This document shows, one piece after another, positions 11,840-25,200 of a DNA stretch of 64,000 nucleotides. Source of the DNA: Tetranychus cinnabarinus (taxonomy: Eukaryota; Arthropoda; Arachnida; Trombidiformes; Tetranychidae); the NCBI GenBank assembly GCA_022266195.1, contig WHVY01000010.1, forward strand, positions 1,128,501 to 1,192,500. Direction: 5' to 3'. Positions within the stretch are counted from its first letter, which is position 1, and every line of letters begins with the position of its first letter. Made by a program: the position numbers and the translations under genes. The notes beneath the pieces are model-generated. The model worked only from the letters and a program-made list of their open reading frames with translations. It was not told where the DNA came from and did not search any database.

Positions 11840-12176
11840 TGAAAAAATTACGATCAGTCATGATCGGGGGTTCCACTTGTATAAATAATCGTAAAAATAT
11901 TGAAAATGATCTCAATGGCTCTGTCAATGGTAATAATAATAATCATAATTTACATGAAGGTAAATTAAGATTACATGGAGCTTTCTTCTCTAATTACAGT
12001 CCCAGGTATTTAATTTATAAATTGTCGACTTCGATCTTGTTAATTCTTAAAAATATACTAATCTAATTCATTATCTTCTTTCAAGACTTGCACTGGTTGA
12101 TAAAGTAACGAAACGTGGTGAATCAAGTAGACCAATGATTGGACCTGATGGTAGATATTTATATTCATATTTATAA
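11840..12176 (+). CDS. Two 3'-terminal exons of an unidentified gene
   Basis: Exon 11,840-12,005 follows a good acceptor (GTATTTCAG) and ends AG|GTATTT. Exon 12,086-12,176 follows TTTCAAG and continues the frame (a split Arg codon) to a TAA. The joined peptide is about 84 residues. It has an Asn-rich middle, then LRLHGAFFSNYSPR, the splice, and LALVDKVTKRGESSRPMIG ending in GRYLYSYL. The second half reads like a conserved protein tail, and both splice signals and the phase agree, so I favour real C-terminal exons. I do not recognise the family and see no upstream coding exon between 6.7 and 11.8 kb, so either a long intron precedes it or the first ATG is internal (MIGGSTCINN). The function is unknown. 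Confidence 0.45.
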
Positions 12177-15100
12177 ATTTTCTGTTCTCTACATTTCCAA
12201 CTATAAACCCATGTGATGCCGGTAAGTTATCTGATTAAACATGCAATTGAATCCATTGATATATTAACACGCATTGATTATCATCTCGAGTGTAATTAAC
12301 CCGGAAAAATCAACAAACTTTTCTATCGAGTAAATTGTCCTCTTATTTACAAAAGTAGTTTCTTATCTTTACCATTCATAATATCATGATTTAAAGCAAT
12401 TTGACTAATGTTTATACCATGGACTGTCAAGAGATCATGTGTATATCATCGGATAAACTAGTAAATAAAGCTTTCTATCTGTTCAGCCCTATCATTGAAA
12501 ATTGAAATTTTTTCCCATTCATTTTAAGCCAAACCTTTTCATCCATTTAATGTTTAAACCCAAACCCAATACACACAATCGTTGTCTTATTTTTGATATT
12601 CATAAGGTTACACCATTTTCACTTTCATCCAATTTTGTTTCATGTTAAGCTCAGCAATTTTGATTTCCTTTTTTTCTCATTCTTTTTTTTCATCATCTTT
12701 ACTCTTATTCAGCACCTTATCTCATCTCTTATTCCACGCCCAGGTTTTTTACCATCCTCATCATCTTCCTACCTCAACAATCATGATCACAATTATTATA
12801 GGATCTTTGACAATAACTTTTATCCTCAAATGAATCAGATATTTTGCCCAAAGAACCATTTGATGGCAATTCCACTGATTGCTTATTATCAACAAGACTC
12901 TCCATATGTTTCATCACTACTTATAAGGCTTGTCACTATCACTGGTTCAGTTTAAAGAAGAGCAACAAAAATCACGTTCTCAGGCATGCATGACGATTGA
13001 TGATGAAGATGAAAGTAGTTAATGATAACAATCAGCATCCATGAAACTCACTTTCACTGATTGATATTTTATTTCTGGTCTAATTTGTTTCCGTGAAAGG
13101 TTAAATTTGATTCTTGACAGGTTTCCATCAAAAGCAATCATTTCCATGATATCGATGACTACAATGACTATAAAAATGAACATCAAGTTGGTCAGTTTTA
13201 GGTGTAAAATGTCTTTACCTTCAGTATTCAAACCGTCAACCCATTCAATCAGTTTAAAGTAAATTTACACAAATTTCACGAAACATGAGCATTGAGCATT
13301 TACATGATAAATATTTATGTAAATGTTATGTTACACAAGTTGTTCATGAACAATGTGTTAAGGGCGTAAAGAGGGTTGAAGAGGATATTCAAAATGATTA
13401 CTTGAAATATTTACCAAAGCTAATAGTAATTGAATCAGTTGATCAATGAGAATCAACGTGATCTTCTTCAACAATTTAATCTGCCTTAATTCAGACAGCC
13501 ATCCATCCATTGAACTGTTAATCCTCAAAATTTGATCAATATTGACCTTCTCAAGCTATTTGAACCTTATTGTTTCACAGTTTCAATGAAATCCCATCAA
13601 CGTGATACTTTTCATCTCTTTAATCACCACAGTCATCATGAAAGAAGCACTTGAAATTTTGGAGGAAAATCTAGGTTTGCATTTTCACATGATTATCATT
13701 TCTTGCATTTGTTCATGTAAACTTGTTTGCTGTTCAATTGCATGATAACCTCCTGTGGATAATAAGCTAGGCGGGTAAATAAGATTAACATTAACAATTA
13801 GAAATAAAAAATGTCCAACAATTAGAATGGTAATGAGGAAAGATGGAATTACAATGATCATTAAATGATTTATTGTTGTATTATTATGTTCATTATTTGG
13901 CCTAAAGCAAGTCTAAATTGGATCGCAATTGGCTTTAATAACAATGAGATGTAACAATGAAATGGAAATTAAATATTTAATAATTTCCAGCAATCAATAT
14001 AAATATGAAAAAAGGTGAAGAAAAGATGAGAAAATGAAATGAAGTGATGAAAATGGGAAAAACATTAACAATTGTTAATCTGTAATCCGTTTTATTTTGT
14101 TGTTTTGCTTTTACCATCAAATATGTATCTCAATAAGCATCCCTAATCTTTCAAGTAAACATATAAAACCAATAATAATCTTAGCAATTGAGTTGACATA
14201 GGGAGAGTTGATGATTAGGATGAAGATGAGGATGAAGATGGAAATGAAAATGATATTAAGAGTTTCCAGAGACATTCCTTGTTTAAGTGTAACCATTGAA
14301 TTGATTGACGAGAGGAGATTATCAAGATTCTAGTTGGTTTATTTTTTTCTGTGTAAAAACGGATTATCATAGTTACGATGATGATAGTGAGAAGGATGAA
14401 GATGAGCAAGATGAGAGAAGTGGTAAGCTTTAGTTATATTTGGAGGAAACAATCTTGATAAACTGTAATCCAAGTCATTTCATTGATACTTTAAGTTTAC
14501 AGTGAATATCATTTTAAGTCATTTTATCCTTTTATTGTCATGATTCATCAGAACTTTTTGTTAACCAACTGCCATATTCTCACATTCAATTGAAAAGCGT
14601 AATTTTATACAAAAATGTCAATCCAAACAATGAAAATGTTCAAACATTGAATTCACCTGAAATTGTTGAATGAATAGCTTTGAGAGACAAAATTAACTGT
14701 GAAAAGCTTACAAAGTGTTGAAGCTCGAAAAGTTGCTTCAATGAATCGAAACTAAATTGCAAGTAAAACTACTGAATTAATGGTTTATATCAGATAAGGT
14801 GAATCAGTGAGGAGAAGATGATGAGGATGAAACACGATGAAAATGGTCGACATTAACGATACTTGCGAAGAGCATGTTTGAAAATTGAACGATTAAGATG
14901 ATTGTGTTGAAATGATTATCAGTTGAGTTTACATTTTTTAAACATTATCATGCTGATGGTGAGGCTGATGATCTTGTTGATGATGATAATGATGATGTAA
15001 ACCTTTTCTGGGTAACAGTAATCATCCTTAACTAGTGACAAATGAAAAGTGTAACAATTTTTGCCTCTTGAATCAATCAATGGCAACAATTTTGTTTCAC

Positions 15101-18100
15101 TTTTCCTCCTCCTTTGGCAATGATGATCACTTGACCATCAACTGGCAACAAAAGGACTATCATTACAAGATGATAATGACGATCAAGACAATGGTGAAAA
15201 TGATGAAAAAGATGATTAACTGTTATCCAAGACAGTGAGGAAAGAGGAAGAGGATAAAAAGGATAAAAGTGAGAAGATGAGAAAGAGAAAGGAATCAAGA
15301 AGAGGATGAGAGATGATAGTTTTAATTTAGATTGCTTTTGATCAACATGATGATCCAATGAACAACTAATGGCTTTCATGAAACAACGATGTTGACCATT
15401 TACCAAAATCTAAATTGACTCCAGATTTGTTTCCTCCATCAACCTGATCATCTTCATCCCCATCATCTGATCCTCTTCTCACTTTCCACTTGCATTTGTG
15501 AATCTGTATCAATGATGAAAATGATAACAAAGCGTAACAATCTCACTTTATCTCTCCAGGGAGAATCGGTGACTCTTATCCTGACTCTCTCTTCATAACA
15601 ACATTGGTCACACAATCTATCAATGTCATCAGTTTTCATCTTCTTGATCCTCATCCTTTTTTCATCATTATTTTTCTCACCTCTTTCCATCTCTCTCTCT
15701 TTCTCCTCTCAGACACACTCACAATATAATTAGGTTTTCCCATACATTGATATTACTTGGTAAAAGTAAATCTTTTGCTTCTCAAAATGTTTCCCTCTTA
15801 TCTTGATCATCATGTAACATTGAATCTTAATGCTCATCTTTCACCAGAAAACTCCGAGTTATTTATTTATCTTCTTATATTTTCATCAATCACTGTAAAC
15901 ACTAAACAAAAAAGCCATCAAATCATGCAAATCGTACAAATACTGCAATTATTAACAGCATTTATCAAACTAAATTCAAGTTAACAGCCAATTGTTTTTT
16001 CTCGGTGTGAATCAACTTGATAATGGTTTATTTATGTTTCCCATTGAATCCAATTCAAATCAGTCACTAATTTAATCAACATATATTCAGCGTCAATCGT
16101 TAAAACTAAGAGATTAAGAAATGATATCAACATCAAACATGAAAATGAATATAATGAAATGCGTTTATGAACATTGAAATATGGCTTGGAAAAGGTTGAA
16201 ATGTGTGAAATGAAACTGGATAATTTGATTAGATGAAAGTTACAATGTAAGCCTGTAATCCAGTAAATGTTGGTTAATTGAGGTAAATGAAAAAATATGT
16301 AATATTGAACAATTAGGAGAAACAAGAATGGATAAAGTGAATCTCTCAATGGATATAAACTTGCATATGTGTGTTTATCAATTGTTGGTAACATGCAAAG
16401 TCCCTGAGAAGAGCAACATTTATTTGTAAATAATCAAAAGCAAAGATGAGGAGGAGAAGGAAAAGATGAAGATGATGAGAGAGGAAAAGTGGCGAGATAT
16501 AAGAGCCTTTCAAAATAATAACATCAATTGAATTAATGGTTAGTGAGCAAGAAATTTAAGCTCATGCTGAGAAGATGAGGTAAAAATTTGGAACCAACAT
16601 CTGTCAATATCGTAAAAGTAAATACAGTTGAATTGACATATGAATAAATTAAACAATTTAACTGTTAATACAAGTGATGATTTGTATCATTGAATTGCAT
16701 TGGGTAAATCAATCACCAGATCGCCAACAAATGATAGATTTTAAAGTTAACCAGAAAAAAAAGATTGATCAAAATTACAATTTACCTGATTTGTTGATGT
16801 TTCAATGGACCAGATTTAAATGTTGTTTATTCCTGATGAGATACACAGCACAAATTGAGAGACAATTCAGGATATAAAAGGTTGGAAACTGAAAAGTGAT
16901 GAAGGTGAAAAATTTAAATGAAAAAATAGACTGAAATGTTTGGCAAAAAAGTAGATGATGATGATGATGGTTAGACAAAAAAAACAACAATAACAAGGAA
17001 TGATGAGGACAAAAAAGCCTATAGAAAATGCATGTTAACAATGTAACCACAACTTGTTCAGCATCACTGTTATCATCATCAACTGGGATGTAATAATAGT
17101 AAATATGACTCCCAGTTAATGTTTATCAACCACGCATGTTTTAGCAGCAAGATAAACACTCATGGACTTGTTCATCTTCTTCCTCTTCCTCATCCTTATT
17201 GTAACCTTTTTTTTTGTGTATCCGCCATTCAGACTACACTTATCTTTTTTCTCACTCTTCATCCTCGGCAATCATCATCATCATCAACTTTCTATCATTG
17301 ACAATCTTCATTTTGTTTCCTTCTTTTCCTGTCTATTTACCTTTCGATTTTCCCTATTATTACGCCTTTCTTTTTTCCTTGTTTCGCATCTTTCCATCTT
17401 TTTTTACTCTTCCCTCTGCATCTTCTTTGGTAACATCATTGTCATCTTGGCTTTTCTTTGGTAAAATTATGATTGTGAAAATATTTGTATGTTGAAATGG
17501 TTTCAATCCTTTAGGGTAAAATCACCAGCAAAATTAGATTTTCAATGCAACATTGTATTTGAAAACGATTGTGCTTTTGGTTGCGGCGATAGAGGTTGAC
17601 ATTGAAAGTGATTTCCACTGAAATTGATTGAATCAAGACTAATTGACAGTTAAAATGTTTGATTATCCAAAGTATTCCATGATTCTGCTAGTTAAATTCA
17701 TAATTGGCTTCAATTTTGGCTTGCTTCTCGGCCTGACATTTCAATTCTTCCTTCCACTTTGCTTGTCACTTTAACCTGAACACATATTAAAATGAAATGA
17801 TAAAAAATAAAACAAGACAAAATAGTTGATTATAACATTTCAAAGTTATGGTACAAATGTATTGAGATTCAACTTACATTAACATAATCCTTGGATTTGG
17901 GAATTACAGGTAATATTGGATTTTTTTCTTGTTACTCTATTGATACAAGGTTGAGACCAATAATATTAACATTTAAAAAAATCTAAACGGTATGAACATA
18001 GATAAATGTTAATATCATTTTTTTCACTGAAAAAGGAAAAGTGAAATAAACTTTCACTTTCAAGTTGGATTGAAATACAAAAGAATGGATGAAATAAAAA

Positions 18101-21100
18101 TTGAACTCAGAAAGGAAAGCCTTTTGAAATATGATTATCATTTTGTTTGCATGGGAAAGGGAGGATAAAAAAGGTAAGATGAAAAAAGAAGTAAAATTGT
18201 TTGTTAAATAGTAAAGGAATTATTGTGACAAAATTATATATTGAATTATCTATTGAGATCTAAAGGAAGGAGTAGAAAAATAGAGTTTTATACACATTTC
18301 TATTACAATCCTTATTCAGTTCAACTTTTTTTTCATGCTAAATTTCAATGTTTCATGAAACATTGAATATCTATGTTACTGTGAATATGAATTGAATGAA
18401 AGGAAGGATGAAAGAAGAGAAAAAAAAGGATGGTGAAGAAGAAGAAGAAATAATGATGTTGATGATGAAGAATGTGTGTTAAGTGAATTGTTGTACATTG
18501 GCATGATGAAGAGCAAGATGAAAAGGTAACTTATATTGTTATTAAAATCAGTTGATGGATTCTTTTTCTTCTTTTACTTCATCATTTTCTCTTCTTTTTC
18601 ATTTCCACTTCTGAAAGTGAGACAGAAAAGGAAAGGGAGAAAGAGAGAAATCTTTCATGGAGAAAAAAAAATCTTTCAAGATTGGAAATGCAAGGGATGA
18701 AAGAAAGAGGAAAAGGAACTGAGGAGGGTGAAAGGGAATGATGAAGGAACATTTGAAAAGATTTGTAACAAGAAAAGAAAAGAAAAGATTTTCAATGAAA
18801 AATGAATTCTGAAGAAAAAAAAATGATGCTGATGATGATGATGATGGTGGTTGTGGTGGTGGCGGCAATGATGAAGTTGTGATGAAAAGAAGTTCCGAGA
18901 TGATGATGATGACAAAACCATTGATCAACTGAATGTTAGTGTAAATTGTATTACAAATGTGTTCAATCGTCTGAGATTTGTTCCCTTGATTTATCCTTAT
19001 CTAGAGTAAAAATGAAGAAAAATATATTAGTATGGAGTTTTTTTTCTTGAAAAAAGTGTAAAATGTTCATTGTGATTAAATGAGCCGGGAAGATGAGAAT
19101 GATGAGAAGGCAAAGGAGGAGGAAAAGGAGGTGAGGAAGAGAGATAAAATGGGGAAAAGGATGATAAGAAGGTTATGTTTATTTGTTCTTCTCCTTAATC
19201 GAGATGATCCTATTTACGGTCCTTTCTTTAACAGCTTAGACTGTCATAATATCAACCCATTATTTAGTATTAATTTAACAAAATGGGTTATCATCATTTT
19301 CTTAGTCACTTTATCGTTCTGGTTGTCATCATCTTTTTTTCCTGTCGCTCCTCATCGCCATCATCACCATCTAATAAAATGAATAAGCCACAAAAAATGT
19401 ATACAAATAATAATATTAGTAATAGCAATAATAGAAATGATAATGATAATAAGGTTACTCACTTTGTGTGAATGGATGAATGTAATGAATAATATAAAAT
19501 TGGAAGCATATATTTCAGTAATATTAATATATGTATTATGTAAAGAAATGATAACTGGGAATATATTTATTCCGTCGACAGATTGATCGATTTTTATAGA
19601 GAAGAGAGAACCCAAAATGTAACATATATTGGATGATGATGATGATGAAGACGATGAAGACGATCATGATTAGGGGAATATTTTTATTAATATTGTCTCT
19701 TCTTTTTTGTTGCCTTGCATGTTGCTTTTGCTACTGCTCCTGTTGTTAACTTGAGTTGATAAACTGATGTTGAAATGAATAATAACATGAAAGTGATGAG
19801 GATGAAACTGAAAGTGAAAAAAAGAGAAACAAAAAATTAGACAAAAAAAGCTATCAAAAGTAACATTTTCACGATGATAATAATGATGCTGGTGCTGATG
19901 ATGATGATATTAACCTTGATGAATTCAGATGAGGTGGTGAAGCAGATTCCTAATGAGATTAGTGAGCAAAGGATGGATCCTTTGGTTAACAAGCCATTTG
20001 TTTAATATACATTTGAAGATGATGATGGAAGATACAAGATTTGTGCCTCTTTAAATGTGTTGTTGACAAGCTTAATGATCGCCAACATTATCACAATAAT
20101 TGTAGTCAACGGTGTTATTATATTATTATGATTATCTGAAAAGAAGAAGAAAGAAAAAGAAGAGAAAAAAAAGGTTATCATCTTCACTATTATCAACAAT
20201 AACAACAACAACAAAAGGATGAGATGATGAGAAATGAACACTTGAAAAGATATTATTTTCATGAAAAGTTGAAAATTTTCCTTCTATTTTTTCCTTCATG
20301 TTAACTTTTAATGTATAACAAAATGCACTGGTTTGAAAGTTGTTACTGTGTTAGTGCATCATTAATATACAGTTGATTAATTTGAATTGATCAGGTTTCT
20401 TTGTTGAACAATCTTTCAAATGCTTTAAATTCGCATCGATAATTTAAAGGCTTACAATTGTACGCTATTTTCATGATAACTTCTGAATAACAGTGATTAT
20501 TTTTTGCATGTTACTCGATTGTTCAACTTGAATACTTGAAGCCAAGTAATATGATCAACTCAATTGAATCGGTTTTCATGTTGTTGCCATTGTTGCTGAA
20601 TGTTACACGTTATCATCTTACTTCAGGGAACGCTTTCTGGATAAGCCAAATTGGATTAACTTGTCTTGTAAATTGTCTTCATGGTAAAACTGGAAAAACA
20701 AAAGAAATGGCTAAGATTACTATCAGTGTTAATTGATATTTATTTAGGCAAAAACAATTAGTCTAATAAACATTTAAAGCTGTGTATACAATAGACGAGA
20801 GAAAAGGGTAAAACTCATGTGACTCTCTAGGCTCTTGAAAAGTGATTATGTGGTAATAGGGAAAAATTTGAAGGTTCATTTGGTTCGCAATTGGATATTG
20901 AGCTTTAGGGCTTTATAAATACATATTAGACTATTATTGTTGTGTTGTTATCATGATTATCATTATTATTATGTTATTGATGAGAAAGAAAAAAGATGCT
21001 TCAGGTGATGAAGATGGTAAAACACTCACAAAAAAAGGATATGTATTTATGATGAAGTGAATTTTAAAAGTGTTTGTATTCCCATGTATCTTATTTCACA

Positions 21101-22293
21101 TTACTTTCTTGTTCGCTTGTTACACACACATTTCTGAATCAACTCATATAATCTTGTTGAAAGAAGATGTTACTTTCAATGTAATAACAAATGGTGAGAA
21201 AAATAAATTTACTTTAACAATTTACTAAATCAGTAAATACTTATTAACATAGTATTAGTTTTTGCTTTCCATCTTTTTTCTCGTCTTTCCCTCCTTTTGC
21301 GTTTCATTTTCCATGCTTTCACTTCACCACTTTTTCCCCTGTCAAATAATTTGATTGTAAATCTTATTTCATACTCTTCTTTATAATAATGATAATGATA
21401 ATAATTTATTGTCTACTGACCTGAAAAATTTTACTTACTTTCAAGTTGAAACCAAACAGGGAAGATGTACTTTCAGGCATAATTTGTAATTTATTCAATA
21501 TTTATGCCAACAAGACGGAGGAAACCAATTCAACTGTAAATGTATCATCATTGATTTTTAATAAGACTTAAACTCTGTTAATTTGTATAATCGCTTTGTC
21601 TATTACTGTCACAATAATCACTAAGAAATTCAAAACGATAAAAGTATAAAAAATGATCCAATTTAACGCTAATATCGATCATAATAACTCTTAGATAATC
21701 AAAAAACTATTACACTGTATTATGAATAGAGTTAACGTTCGCTAAAAAAACGCTTCCTAAGTGTAAATGGGCAACACTAGAGGGCATAATCATCCCCGAT
21801 TGCGATTATTTTTGTTAAATTTATTGAAAGTTAATCCAATTGATGAACTAATCTTTAATAGAGATTATCTTATAAATGCAAATGCTGATCTAATTTCAAT
21901 TGTAAAATGATTTACATGTTAAATTGTTGAATCAATCAGAAGCTGAATGAGTTTATTGAATAATTATTATGTAATAGTGCGCCATCTATTCGAATGTAAG
22001 GAAACAAAGAAAAGTTGTTTTTCTAGTTTGACCGCAAACTTGATTTATTTTGTTTTAGTAAGTTTGTGAGATCAGTTCATTTCATTTCACTGTGAATGGT
22101 TAATTTACTATGTTGTGTTGTGTTTAAATACATGTAAGTTGCTCATTATTTCCCTATGCCATCACTATTTTGGCCCTCCAACTGAGCTTTGTTTTGAAGT
22201 GTTCAAAGTGTGCTTACAAATCGGATTACATTTGAATGTTACTTTTCCTGCCATATGTGTCTGGATTACCGTTTTTAATTTTGAACATGAAAT
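12177..22293. other. Gene-poor, simple-sequence-rich interval 5' of ANKRD6
   Basis: About 10 kb with dense GAT/ATC trinucleotide runs (for example near 16,955-16,970, 18,826-18,847, 19,634-19,650 and 19,895-19,910) and polypurine or polypyrimidine blocks. Many open frames exist on both strands but they are Ser/His/Phe/Asp homopolymers. A weak exon-like segment on the minus strand at 17,688-17,772 is discussed in the findings. A perfect 24-base palindrome lies at 18,344-18,367. The last few hundred bases before 22,294 should hold the ANKRD6 promoter and 5' UTR, including a GCGCCATCT motif at 21,979-21,987. Confidence 0.5.
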
Positions 22294-25200
22294 ATGGCTT
22301 CTCTAAGTGAAAACCGTCCTCGTGAACATGATTTTGACATAAGATGGACTCAACTTTCTGGTAACACTGCTCTTCACGAAGCAGCCTGGAATGGATATAG
22401 CCAAGCAATTGAAATGTTAGCTAAAAGCAAAGTCAATCTCAACATCAAAAACAAGGTAAGTTTTAGCCTCATCTTCATTCTATGGTTATATCTATGTACA
22501 TCTTTAAAGTAATCAGCGACAACAGAAACATCCATTTCCTGAGTCCATCAGTTAAGTAGCCCAATTAATTGAGGGTTAAGAGAAAGGCCACTTTTGGCCA
22601 TCATCATCTTTTCCAAGCTCTTTTACCTCTTATTTTTCCATTTCGCTTTTTTCTCTTTTCCTTTTTTTCCTTCCTTCTTTTTACCTTTTCAAAAGAAACA
22701 AGTTGCGTTTTTAATGTTGCTCTAAAAAAAGAATATGATGGGAAAATTCTGACAACAATCTGACCGTGATTTTGCCGTAGAATTATTACCAACTTTAGTT
22801 GGATGAATTATCATCAAATCATACTGATTTCAATGGCACTTTCATGGATCATGCATGATTCACAAATAAAAATGTTCCCTTTCATTCAGATACATTGTGT
22901 TCAATATTTTACACCATATTCTTATTTCTTCCCTTTCCCTCATCCATTGTCTTGCTTATCATCATCATTATCATTTCCTCACATGTAAAATGTATATTAT
23001 TGTGAATTAAGGAACATCTAATGATGAACGGTTTCTCTCTTCGTTTCTTTTCAACCCAAACTACACCTAAAATATTTACTGTAAACTCTATATTTGTAGA
23101 TAATATCTGTTAACAAATAGCCGTTAATGATTGGGTTGATTGATTTAAAAACGATTGAAGAAAAAAAAGTCAATTTTTTATTGGTTTTATATTATATTAT
23201 TATGTTATTGTATTTTCACCTCACCAGTAAAGGAAGGTAAAAAACACCAAGAAAAACCTGATTTCTTGGGTTATTGTTGTTACTTATTGTTGCTGTTATC
23301 TTGTATATACATTACATGTATTTAGATTCTGAGTGTGATGACCGGAAATTGAACTATTACCAATCACGCCCGATTCAGTAAATGATGAGAAACTTTCATG
23401 AGCAAAACAAAATTGTTAACAAACCTAATTGTTACCCGCAATTTGCCTAGAAACTATAATTTACTAACCGTTAATGAATCCAGACTAACCTTTAATCTGT
23501 TAACCTAACCTTTCCTCAACAGTAAACCCAATTAATTAATCATAATGCTACCATTTAACAATGTTTAAACGTTTCAATCAAATTATCAACTTTAATTACT
23601 AGTGAATCATTAGCAATTTGCAAAATAATCTCAAATCCATTTGCGTGTTACAGTTAATGGACAATGTTAACTCTTTCCAGTTGAAGTTGAATGTGAATGA
23701 AAAAAAGGACAAAACCCAAATCTTTTTACTCTCGTTGCAATCATATTAATCAAGATGACAATTAACCTAAAAATTCTAATTACAATCTCTCCTTCACAAT
23801 CATTTCTGCATCCAATAAGTTTACACATTTTTAAATCTTTCGCAAAATACAATTTAGTTTCAATCAATCACTCATTCAGGTGCAATTCAAGTCTAGTCAA
23901 CATGAACAGGAACATGATGAACAAAATAATTCTGATTAGTGAATAACCTTTAAGGGTAAAACTTATCCCATGTTAGACCCTATTATTATGATGGATTTCA
24001 TGCTGATAACAAAATGAAAGAGATTCAGTTATTTTTTTCTCAGTAAATTTAATGAACGGCAAAAGGTCAAATTGCCTGTGATGATGCCGAAAAAGAATTC
24101 ATTTTTTGAGGAAAATTTTCAATCAACATGATTATTTCTCCCTGCAATTGATAATGGACATCACTCTTTCCATTTAATTGTAATTATCAAGAAAAAGCTT
24201 AAACTAAAAACTGTTTAATCTTATAACTGTTACAACGATTCATCTCAATTTTCAATCTTGTTTATACAAATAACTAACAATCACCTTGTAAGAATCACCT
24301 TTAATCAATCATTTCATTAACAGCTATTTTTACCTTAAAAGTCAAGATTAGTTGCATTATGATTGCTCTGGATGAACCTTTTGATATTGTAATTATTCTC
24401 ATCCATGAAGAGAAATATGAAATTATATTATTAATGTTCCTATGAATCAAAATGATGGAATGTAATGTCATTATTAATACTCTTATTGATATGAAAACTT
24501 CAATTAAAAACAAATCCTTCTTGATTATATCACAGCTGTTATACTCTCAATATGAATCATTTTACGACTTATTACAATTCAAATCTGATCTAAATTATAT
24601 TTACCATTTAGACTATTTTTGCCTGTTAAAATTTTCAGTTCCCAAGCTCATCCACATGCTTCCTCTTCATTATCATTGCAACTTGGGATAATATTTCAGA
24701 ATCAAACTTTTTTCTGGTTTCCATGTAAACAAATGAATACTAATTCTCACACGAACTCGACTTGACTTCTTCATTGTTCCGAAGTGAACAAGGTCACTTA
24801 TCGTATGAGATGATGAACATGATTTTATCTTGCCTTGCTCATTACCCTCAACTGACCAAAAGGGGAACCAACCTGAACTTACAATCCGGTTTAACAGAAA
24901 GATTTAACCAGAAAAGCAGAAATGGTAAAAATGGCAAAAAGATTTGCTATTTTTGTATGTTTACATCAACATTTTTTTTTGTTTCTTGCTTAACACCTTA
25001 AAAAGCATTAACTTTTTACTTTAATCCGTAAATATTCCTGCTAATTTAATCATGTTTTGCTCATTCAATTGTAATTAATGCTTTAGTGAATCAAAGTGTT
25101 AATCAAAATACATTTACATGCATCAAAATCAACTTGTACACTTGATCATCATCAAGCAAGTTTTACTTTTATCATGAACATTTGTACTTTCACATAATTT

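Noticed and set aside
12593..12955. 120-codon plus-strand ORF rich in Phe, Ser and His
   Set aside because: Product of TTC/TCA tracts, with no coding-like composition.
18599..18928. Overlapping minus-strand ORFs with poly-His and poly-Ser
   Set aside because: They reflect the GAT/GGT trinucleotide repeat read in different frames.
19080..19382. 100-codon plus-strand ORF starting with ATG and a highly charged N-terminus
   Set aside because: Its first third is a purine tract and its end a CAT repeat, so composition explains the open frame; no splice or homology support.
22115..22306. Short plus-strand ORF just before ANKRD6 exon 1
   Set aside because: Starts in a likely 5' UTR, overlaps the real start out of frame and has no recognisable content.
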